Positions 1 to 8,331 of a stretch of 64,000 bases of DNA are shown in pieces (positions within the stretch are counted from its first letter, which is position 1; each line of letters starts with the position of its first letter). The notes under the pieces are model-generated. The model was not told the DNA's origin, ran no database searches, and was given only the letters and a program-made list of their open reading frames with translations. The stretch comes from Rhizobium sp. BK313 (GTDB lineage: Bacteria; Pseudomonadota; Alphaproteobacteria; Rhizobiales; Rhizobiaceae). The stretch lies in NCBI RefSeq assembly GCF_014193655.1, contig NZ_JACHZQ010000001.1:124001-188000 (forward strand), in the 5' to 3' direction. Position numbers and translations under genes: made by a program.

Positions 1-324
1 CCCATGGGATCAAGAACCCCTGCGATGCTGCATGTCGCCTAACCCTTTGCATAGAGCGGGCGGGGCGTCTTCATCACCATCAAGCCAGCCATTTCCTAGA
101 ATCGCCAGCTGTTTCGGCAGGAGGCGTCGATAAACAGACTGCGGTCGTGACATTGCCTCCCATCAACGCGCGCAGAAGGGAAAAATCCTGTTGGAGGCGC
201 TGATTCGTCACGTAAAAAGCCGAATCTCCTGAGACAACAGGGTCGCTTTCCCAAAAACAAAGCTTTATAGATGCGCGGGTTTGAGCAAGGCGCGCCTCTG
301 TGCGCAGGAAGCGGGAATGGAGAA
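1..324. other. purA upstream region, no gene supported
   Basis: No open frame here looks like a real protein; the minus-strand frame across 96-377 is a shadow that runs into purA. A purine-rich stretch (GGAAGCGGG then GGAG, about 307-322) precedes the purA start and could serve as its ribosome-binding site. No clear sigma-70 hexamers or riboswitch-like pattern were recognised. The end of whatever gene lies upstream of the window could fall in the first 40-50 bases, but too little is present to name it. Confidence 0.4.
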
Positions 325-1620
325 ATGACGAACGTAGTTGTGATCGGTTCGCAATGGGGTGACGAAGGCAAGGGCAAAATTGTCGACTGGCTTTCGGAAC
401 GCGCCGATGTGATCGTGCGCTTTCAGGGTGGCCACAATGCCGGTCATACGCTGGTTGTCGACGGTGTCAGCTACAAGCTCGCGCTGCTGCCCTCGGGACT
501 GGTTCGCGGCAAGCTCAGCGTCATTGGCAATGGCGTCGTCGTCGACCCCCATCATTTTGTCGCTGAGGTCGAAAAGCTGCGTGCCCAGGGCATCGCGGTG
601 ACGCCCGACGTGCTGCGCATCGCCGAAAACGCCCCGTTGATTCTGTCGCTCCATCGTGACCTCGACGCTCTGCGCGAGGACGCCGCCTCCAACAGCGGCA
701 CGAAGATCGGCACGACGCGCCGTGGCATCGGCCCGGCCTATGAAGACAAGGTCGGCCGGCGGGCCATCCGCGTCATAGATCTGACCGAGCCGGAAACGCT
801 GCCGGCCAAGATCGATCGCCTTTTGACGCATCACAATGCGCTGCGCCGCGGCATGGGCCTTGCCGAAATTTCCTTCGACGCGCTGCATGAGGAATTGAGT
901 TCGGTCGCAGAACATATTCTTCCCTATGTCGACCACGTCTGGCGGCTGCTCGACGAGCAGCGCAAGGCCGGTGCGCGCATTCTTTTCGAAGGCGCGCAGG
1001 GCGCTTTGCTCGACAACGATCACGGCACCTATCCCTACGTGACCTCGTCAAACACGGTTGCAGGCCAGGCCGCTGCCGGGTCCGGTCTTGGCCCGACAGC
1101 GCTCGGCTATGTGCTGGGCATCACCAAGGCCTATACGACGCGCGTCGGTGAAGGGCCGTTCCCATGCGAACTGCACGATGAGATCGGCAAGCACCTGTCG
1201 ACGGTCGGTCGCGAGGTCGGCGTCAACACCGGTCGTCCGCGCCGTTGCGGCTGGTTCGATGCCGTGCTGGTTCGCCAGACGGTGAAGACTTCCGGCATTA
1301 CCGGCATCGCGCTGACCAAGCTCGATGTGCTCGACGGTCTCGACGAGTTGAAGATCTGCGTCGGCTACAAACTGGACGGCGAGGAGATCGATTACCTGCC
1401 GGCGAGCCAGGCCGCGCAGGCCCGCGTCGAGCCGATCTACATCACGCTCGAAGGCTGGAAGGAATCGACCGTCGGTGCCCGTAAATGGGCCGATCTGCCG
1501 GCGCAGGCGATCAAATATGTCCGGCAAGTCGAGGAATTGATCGGTGCGCCCGTAGCGATGCTTTCGACCAGTCCTGAGCGCGAAGACACCATACTTGTGA
1601 CCGATCCGTTTGAGGACTAA
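325..1620 (+). CDS. purA: Adenylosuccinate synthetase
   Basis: Cytoplasmic GTP-dependent enzyme joining IMP and aspartate to give adenylosuccinate, the first committed step of AMP synthesis. The 431-residue product starts with the family's P-loop region (QWGDEGKGK, about residues 9-17), followed by GGHNAGHT around 37-44 with the catalytic His. The STSPERxD-type C-terminal region is also present. The start at 325 gives the usual family length (about 430); the open frame extends 18 codons upstream, but that extension lacks family sequence. The gene is monocistronic or leads into the next gene, 61 bases downstream. The identification is unambiguous. Confidence 0.98.
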   Translation: MTNVVVIGSQWGDEGKGKIVDWLSERADVIVRFQGGHNAGHTLVVDGVSYKLALLPSGLVRGKLSVIGNGVVVDPHHFVAEVEKLRAQGIAVTPDVLRIAENAPLILSLHRDLDALREDAASNSGTKIGTTRRGIGPAYEDKVGRRAIRVIDLTEPETLPAKIDRLLTHHNALRRGMGLAEISFDALHEELSSVAEHILPYVDHVWRLLDEQRKAGARILFEGAQGALLDNDHGTYPYVTSSNTVAGQAAAGSGLGPTALGYVLGITKAYTTRVGEGPFPCELHDEIGKHLSTVGREVGVNTGRPRRCGWFDAVLVRQTVKTSGITGIALTKLDVLDGLDELKICVGYKLDGEEIDYLPASQAAQARVEPIYITLEGWKESTVGARKWADLPAQAIKYVRQVEELIGAPVAMLSTSPEREDTILVTDPFED

Positions 1621-1681
1621 TGTCGCGGATCAATGACGAATCCCGGTCCGGCCACGTGCCGGGCATCATGAGAAAGTACTG

Positions 1682-3994
1682 ATGGCGGATTTTGTAGCAG
1701 TCATTCGACGGGCCGTGGATGGCTTGGCCGATAATACTCCCGAGATGCGGGTCAAGGTTTACGAGCGGGCTCGCGGTGCCGTTCAGCGGCAGCTTGAGAG
1801 CATGAAGCCGCGCCCGCCGGAGGAGATGCTGCGCCGTCAGCTCGACAAGCTGGAAGCCGCGATCGTTGAGGTGGAAGCCGAGCATGCGGAGGCGTTGCCG
1901 CTTGCTGAAGAGCCTGTTGCGGAAGCGCCTGCAGTGCAGGAGGAGCCGCAGCATGCGCCTCCTGAAGAGCATCACGCTGCGGACGAGCCTCATGTAGAGC
2001 AACCGGAGCCAGCCTATGCGGAGGCCCATGCGCAGGAGGAGCCTGCCGCTTACGAGCCGGTGCACGAAGAGCCTGCCTACGAAGATCCCGCGCATGTTCA
2101 GCAGTCCGCTGACCACCACGAGCCGGTAGAGGAGTGGGTCGATGCGCCGCAGGAGCACGCGCCTGCACTGGCTCATCACGCCGAGGCCTATGTCGAGCCT
2201 GTTGCTGAGCCAGCTCATCAAGAAGAACCGGAGCACTACGCAGAGGACGTGCCGGTCGTTGCCGCCGAGCCCGAGCCTGTTGCTCCACAGACGCATGCCG
2301 CTCAGGCACCGGCCGATGACGTTATCAGTCAGGTCGAAGAGATTTGGGCCGAGGTTGATGCGCCTGTAAAGCGTGGTGCATCCGAGCCGGTGACCGAAGC
2401 TGTCATGCCTGCTGCCGCCTTTGTACCGGCTCCCTTCGGTCATCCCGTGGAGCAGCCTGCCGCGGCGAAGGCACCGGCAGCCGACAAGGCTTTTGCCTGG
2501 GATGCGGACGTTTTCGAGGAGCTGGAGGCGGCGGTACCGGCGCCAGCCGTCAAACCGGCCCAGCCCGGCCGACAGATGCCGGACAATGCCTTTGACGATG
2601 TCGATCTCTTCGCCGATGTGCATTCTTCGCCCAGAGCAACACCGAAGAACGATGGCGATGGCTGGCGCGAGCTCAAGGAGCTTGCGGGTTTCGACAAGTT
2701 CGCCGATGGGGAGCGTGGTGGCGGTTCTTCCATACCGCCGGACCTCGATCAGGCTATGGCATCGAAGCTGCAGGGTAAGAGCTTCCGCATGGAGCCGAAG
2801 CGTCGCCGCTTCAGCGTGACCGGCGTTGTTCTGACGCTTCTCGGGCTTGCGATCGTCGCTGGCGGCGGCTATGCCGCCTGGCTGAACCGCGAAGCGCTCA
2901 ACAAGATGGTCGCCGACCTTATCAGTTCGGCACCGAAAACCGCGACCAGCACCGCTCCGGCTTCCGACACGGCCAACAACAATGCGGCGGCTCCGGCCGC
3001 GACCGCGCCTGCGGCATCGACGCCGGCTACGACCGCTCCTGCACAAAGCAATAATGCAGCCGCGCAGCCGCCCGCAGCGGCCAACACCAATGTTGCCTCG
3101 CTCGACAACGATGCCAATACGGTCAGCACGAAGTTCACCCAGCGCCTGTTGGCCAACGGCACCGAAGAGGATGAGGGTCCACCAGCAGGTGGACAGCCGG
3201 GTGTGGCCGAAGGCAAGTCTGTGGCGGAACAGAATGTAGCCGCTGCCGCCCCTCCGGCCGGAGTGGCGACGGCGCCCGCCAACAATGCGAATGCTGCGCA
3301 AACACCGGCTGCGACTGCGCCGGACTCTGCACCGCCTTCGGGGGACCAGCAGGCATCCGCTGCAGCCCAACAACCGCCTGCCAACCAACAGCAGCCGCCC
3401 GCCGCGCAACAGCAGACGGCGCCGGTTACGGATGGGCAGAAAGTATTCCTCTATGAGGAGCGTCTCGGCCAGACGTCGCCGACGGCTTTCGAAGGCACGA
3501 TCACCTGGTCGCTGCAGGAAGGCAAAGGCGAGGATGGCCGGCCGGAACCTTCCGTCCAGGGTCTCATCAGTGTTCCCGTGCGTGGTTTGACTGCAACGAT
3601 CACGGTGTCGCGCAATACGGACGCCTCATTGCCGGCAAGCCATCTGGTTGAGCTTGCCTTCCAGGTTCCGCCGAATTTCGAAGGCGGCGCTATCGACAGC
3701 GTTCAGCGCATCGCGCTCAAGTCGACCGAACAGGATCGTGGCGACGCTCTGATCGCGGTGCCAGCCAAGGTTACCGACGACGTTTATATGGTCGCGCTCA
3801 ACGATTTTCCGGATGCGCGCAAGACCAATCTCGATCTCCTGAAAACCCGCAACTGGATGGACATTCCCGTGGTCTACCGCAATGGCCGTCGCGCATTGCT
3901 GACCATGGAGAAGGGGCCGGCCGGTACCGACGCCTTCAACAAGGCGATCGCCGAGTGGCAGGCGCTTGGCGGTGTCGCTTCGAGCGGCCAATAA
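1682..3994 (+). CDS. Pro/Ala/Glu-rich single-pass membrane protein, unknown function
   Basis: Hypothetical 770-residue protein in four parts. Residues 1-70 form a charged helical domain (FVAVIRRAVDGL at the start). Residues 70-330 are low-complexity and rich in Glu, Pro, Ala and His, with degenerate EEPA/HxEEP-like repeats. One hydrophobic transmembrane helix lies at about 377-400. A long Ala/Pro/Gln/Asn-rich linker (about 415-580) leads to a folded C-terminal domain (about 585-770). The topology suggests a cytoplasmic acidic tail and a periplasmic domain on a flexible tether. The start at 1682 follows a GAGAAAG ribosome-binding site. The gene sits between purA and rpoH and ends at a strong terminator. 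I know of no function; a role at the cell envelope is inference only. Confidence 0.85.
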   Translation: MADFVAVIRRAVDGLADNTPEMRVKVYERARGAVQRQLESMKPRPPEEMLRRQLDKLEAAIVEVEAEHAEALPLAEEPVAEAPAVQEEPQHAPPEEHHAADEPHVEQPEPAYAEAHAQEEPAAYEPVHEEPAYEDPAHVQQSADHHEPVEEWVDAPQEHAPALAHHAEAYVEPVAEPAHQEEPEHYAEDVPVVAAEPEPVAPQTHAAQAPADDVISQVEEIWAEVDAPVKRGASEPVTEAVMPAAAFVPAPFGHPVEQPAAAKAPAADKAFAWDADVFEELEAAVPAPAVKPAQPGRQMPDNAFDDVDLFADVHSSPRATPKNDGDGWRELKELAGFDKFADGERGGGSSIPPDLDQAMASKLQGKSFRMEPKRRRFSVTGVVLTLLGLAIVAGGGYAAWLNREALNKMVADLISSAPKTATSTAPASDTANNNAAAPAATAPAASTPATTAPAQSNNAAAQPPAAANTNVASLDNDANTVSTKFTQRLLANGTEEDEGPPAGGQPGVAEGKSVAEQNVAAAAPPAGVATAPANNANAAQTPAATAPDSAPPSGDQQASAAAQQPPANQQQPPAAQQQTAPVTDGQKVFLYEERLGQTSPTAFEGTITWSLQEGKGEDGRPEPSVQGLISVPVRGLTATITVSRNTDASLPASHLVELAFQVPPNFEGGAIDSVQRIALKSTEQDRGDALIAVPAKVTDDVYMVALNDFPDARKTNLDLLKTRNWMDIPVVYRNGRRALLTMEKGPAGTDAFNKAIAEWQALGGVASSGQ

Positions 3995-4016
3995 GCGGTT
4001 TTAAATCACCGGAATC

Positions 4017-4047
4017 AAAAAGGCGGACTTTTCAGTCCGCCTTTTTG
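4017..4047. terminator. Bidirectional rho-independent terminator
   Basis: A 12-base stem (AAAAGGCGGACT / AGTCCGCCTTTT) around a short TT-C loop, with A-rich and T-rich flanks on opposite sides. It can stop transcription of the membrane-protein gene on the plus strand and of rpoH on the minus strand, which converge here. Confidence 0.93.
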
Positions 4048-4096
4048 TTTGAATTCAGTCGGTAACGTTTCACGGTAACGGCTGATATCCGAAGAG

Positions 4097-5005
4097 TTAA
4101 GCGGTGGCTTCAACCACACGCAGTGCCTTGGCGCGTTCCAGCGCATCCTTCTGCACGGCTTCCTGCACCTTTTCGAAGGCGCGGACTTCGATCTGGCGGA
4201 CGCGTTCGCGGCTGATATCGAATTCAGCCGACAGATCTTCCAAGGTCACCGGATCTTCGGCGAGGCGGCGAGCCTCGAAGATGCGGCGCTCGCGGTCGTT
4301 CAAGACGCTCATGGCGCGGGCCAGCATGCGGCGGCGCGTGTCAAGTTCGTCCTGTTCGATCAGCACGTCTTCCTGGCTGTCGTGATCGTCTACAAGCCAA
4401 TCCTGCCACTGGCCGGAATCACCCTCAGCGGCTTTGATCGGCGCATTCAACGAAGCGTCGCCCGAGAGGCGGCGGTTCATCGAAACGACCTCTTCCTCGG
4501 AGACGTTCAGCTTGGTGGCGATCTCCGCAACATGCTCCGGCTTCAGATCGCCGTCATCGATGGCCTGGATGCGGCCCTTGAGACGGCGCAGGTTGAAGAA
4601 CAGACGCTTCTGGTTGGCGGTCGTGCCCATCTTCACCAGCGACCATGAGCGCAGGATATATTCCTGGATCGAGGCCTTGATCCACCACATGGCATAGGTT
4701 GCCAGGCGGAAGCCGCGTTCCGGATCAAACTTCTTGACGGCCTGCATGAGGCCGACGTTGCCTTCCGACACGACTTCGCCGATCGGCAGGCCGTAGCCGC
4801 GATAACCCATGGCAATCTTCGCCACGAGGCGCAGATGGCTGGTGACGAGCTTATGCGCGGCCTGACGGTCGGCATGTTCCGCATAGCGCTTGGCGAGCAT
4901 GTACTCTTCCTGCGGCTCCAGCATCGGGAACTTGCGGATTTCGTCGAGATAACGGTTGAGGCCGGCTTCACCGGCGGTAATGGACGGCAAGGTATTACGG
5001 GTCAT
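4097..5005 (-). CDS. rpoH: RNA polymerase heat-shock sigma factor RpoH
   Basis: Sigma-32 type alternative sigma factor that directs RNA polymerase to heat-shock promoters. At 302 residues it has the usual length. Region 2 covers about residues 55-125 (core-binding and -10 recognition, including YAMWWIKASIQEYIL). The RpoH box QKRLFFNLRR at 132-141 separates it from housekeeping sigma factors. Region 4 with its helix-turn-helix is near 245-290 (DISRERVRQIE). Rhizobia usually carry two rpoH genes; this neighbourhood next to purA fits the main copy (rpoH1), but the paralogue number is an inference. It is monocistronic and convergent with the upstream membrane-protein gene. Confidence 0.96.
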   Translation of the reverse strand: MTRNTLPSITAGEAGLNRYLDEIRKFPMLEPQEEYMLAKRYAEHADRQAAHKLVTSHLRLVAKIAMGYRGYGLPIGEVVSEGNVGLMQAVKKFDPERGFRLATYAMWWIKASIQEYILRSWSLVKMGTTANQKRLFFNLRRLKGRIQAIDDGDLKPEHVAEIATKLNVSEEEVVSMNRRLSGDASLNAPIKAAEGDSGQWQDWLVDDHDSQEDVLIEQDELDTRRRMLARAMSVLNDRERRIFEARRLAEDPVTLEDLSAEFDISRERVRQIEVRAFEKVQEAVQKDALERAKALRVVEATA

Positions 5006-5115
5006 GAATGCACCCTCCTATTCGAGATCTGGCCCCTTCTAGAGGCGTATTGCGCGCCCTTTGCGAAGCAGACCAAGGCGTGCAGGTCCTGAAGACCCCG
5101 CACTAAACCAATATG

Positions 5116-5144
5116 TAGATAAGTACGGCAAAACAGTGATTCAA
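5116..5144 (-). promoter_or_regulatory. Candidate rpoH promoter
   Basis: Reading the minus strand, TTGAAT (5144-5139) and TATCTA (5121-5116) are separated by 17 bases, about 110 bases upstream of the rpoH start. The -35 is preceded by C, giving CTTGAA, which also resembles the sigma-32 -35 element of rhizobia, so autoregulation is possible. This was found by eye only. Confidence 0.45.
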
Positions 5145-5443
5145 GAACGTAGTCACGCAAGAGTTACACCGGCGTGACAGCTATGTCCGCCGTAATGTTT
5201 GCCCTTGAGACTATCCTCCCGAATGCTCCGGTCTTGTGAGATTTTGCCGCTTCAATACCAAAAACGCGTTGGCTTTTGGATGACTGAGGGACGCGTGCCG
5301 GAGATCGGTTTCTTTGTTATTATAGGCGGCGAAGGGCCGGGCGTCCAGTCACGCATTTGCGGTATTCGCCAAAAATTGCAACCAGTGGTGATCAACCTTT
5401 CCTTTTCGGTCCATCAAGGCGAAGGGTGCATTCATGAAAAAGC
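5145..5443. other. Intergenic region between rpoH and the NmrA/MarR operon
   Basis: About 300 bases between the rpoH promoter candidate and the promoter of the divergent operon. A short open frame runs through 5199-5447, but its product has no recognisable family features and codon use is poor. No RNA gene or repeat was recognised. Confidence 0.4.
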
Positions 5444-5472
5444 TTGACAATAGGGGCATATGCTCCTATATC
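5444..5472 (+). promoter_or_regulatory. Sigma-70 type promoter of the NmrA-SDR-MarR operon
   Basis: A consensus -35 TTGACA (5444-5449) and a -10 TATATC (5467-5472) are separated by exactly 17 bases. The first operator palindrome fills the spacer, so a bound repressor would block polymerase directly. The spacing to the first gene's start at 5520 leaves a leader of roughly 40 bases. Confidence 0.75.
5450..5469. promoter_or_regulatory. Operator palindrome 1, inside the promoter spacer
   Basis: An imperfect inverted repeat centred on GCATATGC (5456-5463) that extends symmetrically to about 20 bases with a single mismatched pair (5455/5464). It covers the -35/-10 spacer. It shares the core GCATATGCTC with the second palindrome, centred 30 bases downstream. 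Confidence 0.7.
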
Positions 5473-5482
5473 GACATCAGTA

Positions 5483-5496
5483 AGAGCATATGCTCT
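5483..5496. promoter_or_regulatory. Operator palindrome 2
   Basis: A perfect 14-base inverted repeat AGAGCATATGCTCT just downstream of the -10 element. Its centre lies 30 bases, about three helical turns, from palindrome 1, which places both on one face of the DNA. This fits a pair of dimer sites for the MarR protein encoded at the end of the operon; that assignment is inference. Confidence 0.7.
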
Positions 5497-5519
5497 CATT
5501 TAGCAATGGAGAAGCGATC

Positions 5520-6401
5520 ATGAGCGAAGCTGAGATACTTGTAAGCGGTGCAACGGGACGGACCGGAGGCGCGGCTATCGATGAACTCCTGAAGATGGGC
5601 AAAAGTGTGCGTGCCTATGTGCGCTTGGACGATGAGCGGGCAGCGGCTCTCAGGCAGCGAGGGGTCGATATTGCCGTTGGAGACTTTACGGATATAGACG
5701 ACATTCGAGCCGCCATGGAAGGCGTCGGATCGGCATATTTCCTTCATCCCATCGCGCCAGGAATCATTGGTGCCGCGGCTTACTTCGCACAGGCCGCAAA
5801 GGAGGCAGGCGTCACGGCAATCGTCAACATGTCGCAGATTTCGGCGCGCCGGGAGTCGGCAAGCCATGCAGCGCAGGACCACTGGATATCCGAGCGGGTC
5901 TTCGACTGGTCAGGTGTTCCGACGACGCATCTTCGCCCTACCTTCTTTGCTGACTGGCTCGTCTATCCGCATTTCGCAAAGCAAATCTGGGCCACAAAGA
6001 AGATCGAGTTCCCCTTTGAAAGCGGGCGGCACGCGCCCATCTCCTCCGATGATCAGGGTCGGGTGATCGCTCATGTCCTGGCGAATCCGAAGGGGCATGA
6101 AGGTAAGATCTATCCGCTCCATGGTCCGGTCGAGATGAACCACACGGAGATCGCCGCCGTCATGAGCGAAGTGCTTGGCGCGAAGATCGAATATGCGCCG
6201 CCCTCGATAGAGGCGTTCAAGGACAAGATGGAAAATCTCTACAAGTTTCCGCCGTTCCTTGTGCAGCACCTCGTCGAAGTCGCCCAGAACTATCGCGACG
6301 GCATCTTCTCGGGAACCAATGATGTGGTCGAGACGATTACCGGAACTCCGGCTCTCTCGGTCCAGCAATTTGTCTCCAACAATCGCGCCGCCTTCGCGTG
6401 A
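5520..6401 (+). CDS. NmrA-like NAD(P)-binding oxidoreductase
   Basis: A 293-residue Rossmann-fold protein of the atypical SDR / NmrA group, which includes quinone reductase-like and redox-sensing proteins. The nucleotide-binding motif GATGRTGG lies at about residues 10-17. No classical YxxxK catalytic pair is evident, as is usual in NmrA-like members. I chose the start at 5520 because GGAGAAG lies 6-7 bases upstream; an in-frame ATG at 5490 falls inside operator palindrome 2 and would lack a ribosome-binding site. It is the first gene of a four-gene operon that ends with a MarR regulator. The substrate is unknown. Confidence 0.85.
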   Translation: MSEAEILVSGATGRTGGAAIDELLKMGKSVRAYVRLDDERAAALRQRGVDIAVGDFTDIDDIRAAMEGVGSAYFLHPIAPGIIGAAAYFAQAAKEAGVTAIVNMSQISARRESASHAAQDHWISERVFDWSGVPTTHLRPTFFADWLVYPHFAKQIWATKKIEFPFESGRHAPISSDDQGRVIAHVLANPKGHEGKIYPLHGPVEMNHTEIAAVMSEVLGAKIEYAPPSIEAFKDKMENLYKFPPFLVQHLVEVAQNYRDGIFSGTNDVVETITGTPALSVQQFVSNNRAAFA

Positions 6402-6431
6402 ATTCCACAAAGAAAAATCGGAGATTCTACA

Positions 6432-6806
6432 ATGTCACATGCTCAAGATGAACGTCATCCCTTTCTGGATGACCTGACCACCGACGCGGAGCTGACCAGC
6501 TCTGTGTTGCGCGGTTCCGTCATCGGACGCGACGAGATCAGGCTCGCCGTGAATGCCGTCGGAACCTTCTATGCCTCGCAGACGCCGACGTTCCTTCAGA
6601 TCGTCGGCTCCCGGCTCTTCCTCGAATATGAGGCCGTTCTGACGAACGGGGAGAAGCTGACCGCCGGCGTGGTCGTCGATCACGCCTCCGACGGCTCGGT
6701 GCCCCGGGTCAGCGTGCGGATGAGCCCGCTTGGCTCTGTTCTATCACTCGCCGACCATTTGCGCGGGGCGCTCTCCGGGCAGTTGCCCGAAGACCTTTTT
6801 CTTTGA
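6432..6806 (+). CDS. Small protein of unknown function, NTF2/SnoaL-like appearance
   Basis: A 124-residue soluble protein with no signal peptide or membrane segment. An acidic N-terminus is followed by alternating strands (FLQIVGSRLFLEYEAVL, KLTAGVVVDH, VPRVSVRMSPLGSVLSL), reminiscent of the NTF2-like cone fold. No catalytic residues can be assigned. CGGAG at 6419-6423 sets the start. It lies 30 bases after the NmrA-like gene and before the SDR gene, so it probably works in the same electrophile or quinone response. The family call is tentative. Confidence 0.7.
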   Translation: MSHAQDERHPFLDDLTTDAELTSSVLRGSVIGRDEIRLAVNAVGTFYASQTPTFLQIVGSRLFLEYEAVLTNGEKLTAGVVVDHASDGSVPRVSVRMSPLGSVLSLADHLRGALSGQLPEDLFL

Positions 6807-6876
6807 ACCCAACCGACCGCCAGGCCAGCGACAAACATCTGTACGCTGACCTGTGGCCCTAGAAAGGAAAATTGCT

Positions 6877-7593
6877 ATGGACGTCACCAACAACACAGTC
6901 TTCATTACCGGTGCCAATCGTGGCCTGGGCCTAGCCTTCGCACGCGAGGCACTCCGCCGCGGAGCATCGAAGGTCTACGCGGGCATGCGCAACACGAGCG
7001 GCTTCAACGAGCCGGGCATCGTCCCGGTCAGGATCGATGTCACGGATAAAGCATCGATCGCCGCAGCGGCAGGATTGGCAACGGATACGACGCTATTGAT
7101 CAACAACGCAGGGATCGCCGCCCTAATCGACGGGCCTCTGGCAGACGATGTCGAAGCGCAGTCGCAGCGCCTCTTTGACACCAATTATTATGGCGTGGTG
7201 CGCGTCTCGCAGGCCTTCGAGCAAATCCTGTCGGCCAAACCACATGCCGCCATCATCAATGTGCTGTCCGACATCGTCTGGCTTCCGCGGCCCTTCCTGA
7301 CACCTTATGCGGCATCCAAAGCGGCGGCATGGAGCTATACGAACCAGCTTCGCTTCCACCTTCGCGATCGCGGCATCGAGGTCCTTGGCTTGCATGTCGG
7401 ATTCGTGGATACCGATCTGACCAGCGGCATAGACGTGCCGAAGGCCAGCCCGGAGGACGTTGTGCGCCAGACCTATGACGCACTCGCTGCTGGCAAGAGT
7501 GAGATCATGGCCGATCAAGGGACGGCACTGCTGAAGAGCACACTTGCGGACGAAGTGCCCGGCTACATCGCCCCGCCGGAGGGGCTATTCTAA
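6877..7593 (+). CDS. Short-chain dehydrogenase/reductase
   Basis: A classical SDR of 238 residues. The cofactor motif TGANRGLG lies near residues 10-17, NNAG near 74-77, and the catalytic pair YAASK near 142-146. The start at 6877 follows AAAGGAAA; an in-frame ATG at 6853 would add eight residues before the fold and has no good ribosome-binding site. It probably reduces a carbonyl or quinone with NAD(P)H. The substrate cannot be read from sequence. It shares the operon and probably the operators of the NmrA-like gene. Confidence 0.88.
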   Translation: MDVTNNTVFITGANRGLGLAFAREALRRGASKVYAGMRNTSGFNEPGIVPVRIDVTDKASIAAAAGLATDTTLLINNAGIAALIDGPLADDVEAQSQRLFDTNYYGVVRVSQAFEQILSAKPHAAIINVLSDIVWLPRPFLTPYAASKAAAWSYTNQLRFHLRDRGIEVLGLHVGFVDTDLTSGIDVPKASPEDVVRQTYDALAAGKSEIMADQGTALLKSTLADEVPGYIAPPEGLF

Positions 7594-7687
7594 ATCCGGC
7601 GATGCCGGGAATTGCTATGGGACGCGGAGATTCCTTGAGCTTCGCGCCCATGGCTCGGGTAAAGAATGAAATCGAAAGGAAACTGAA

Positions 7688-8149
7688 ATGTTGTCGGCCA
7701 ACCAACCGCTTGGAATCGATCAGTGCAACTGTTCCGCCATGAGAAAGGCGAGCCGACAGATTACGCGGTTTTATGATGACCATCTTGAGCCGGTCGGGCT
7801 GCGCATCACGCAGTTTCTAATTTTGGCGGCTCTTGAGGAGGCTGACGGTGCCACGGTCAACGTTCTCGCCGAGCGGCTCGACATCGAGCGGACGGCGATG
7901 GGAAAGATGGTCGGCTTCCTGGAACGCGACGGGTTCGTTACCATCAAGCCGTCTCCTGCAGATGGCAGGGTTCGTATCGTTGAACTCACCAAGGACGGCC
8001 GTCTCCTGCACAAGAGAGCGGAGCCTCTCTGGGAGAAGGCCCAGCAAGAATTCGAGCAGTTAAACGGGGCCGCAAACGTCGCAACTCTGCGCCAGGGACT
8101 GAGACAAATCACGGGCGGCGATTTCGCGAAGGTCTCATCCGAAGACTAA
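7688..8149 (+). CDS. MarR-family transcriptional regulator with an OhrR-like cysteine
   Basis: A 153-residue winged-helix dimeric repressor. The wHTH spans about residues 40-105, with the recognition region TAMGKMVGFLERDGF and a wing containing PADGRVRIVELT. The N-terminal helix carries Cys13 and Cys15 (CNC). Aligned by eye from the following Arg23, Cys15 falls at the position of the peroxide-sensing Cys15 of Bacillus OhrR. This suggests sensing of peroxides, quinones or other electrophiles, but that is inference. It is the last gene of the operon and the most likely ligand for the two GCATATGC palindromes 2.2 kb upstream, giving autorepression. Confidence 0.88.
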   Translation: MLSANQPLGIDQCNCSAMRKASRQITRFYDDHLEPVGLRITQFLILAALEEADGATVNVLAERLDIERTAMGKMVGFLERDGFVTIKPSPADGRVRIVELTKDGRLLHKRAEPLWEKAQQEFEQLNGAANVATLRQGLRQITGGDFAKVSSED

Positions 8150-8331
8150 AGCCTCGGATTGATTGCCGTGACAGCGTGGGACTACCTCCGCAGAGGATGG
8201 TCTCCTCGCGCACGGCTTAACCGAGGATGTCGAATAGCTTCTCCCGCGAATTGCAAGCCATACCAGTGGCACTATGGGGAGGGCCGGTCACCAATCTGCC
8301 ATGGCCCTTTCAAGCAGTTTGAGGCCGCTCT

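Noticed and set aside
96..377. 93-residue minus-strand open frame at the left end
   Set aside because: It is antisense to purA at its 5' part, has no family features and no ribosome-binding site; treated as a shadow.
1511..3409. 632-residue minus-strand frame antisense to the membrane-protein gene
   Set aside because: Its Arg/Gly/Leu-rich composition is the reverse of the GC-rich Glu/Pro/Ala codons of the plus-strand gene, which has a proper ribosome-binding site, membrane helix and conserved domain.
5490..5519. Upstream in-frame ATG of the NmrA-like gene
   Set aside because: It lies inside operator palindrome 2 and near the probable transcription start, with no ribosome-binding site; the ATG at 5520 has GGAGAAG.
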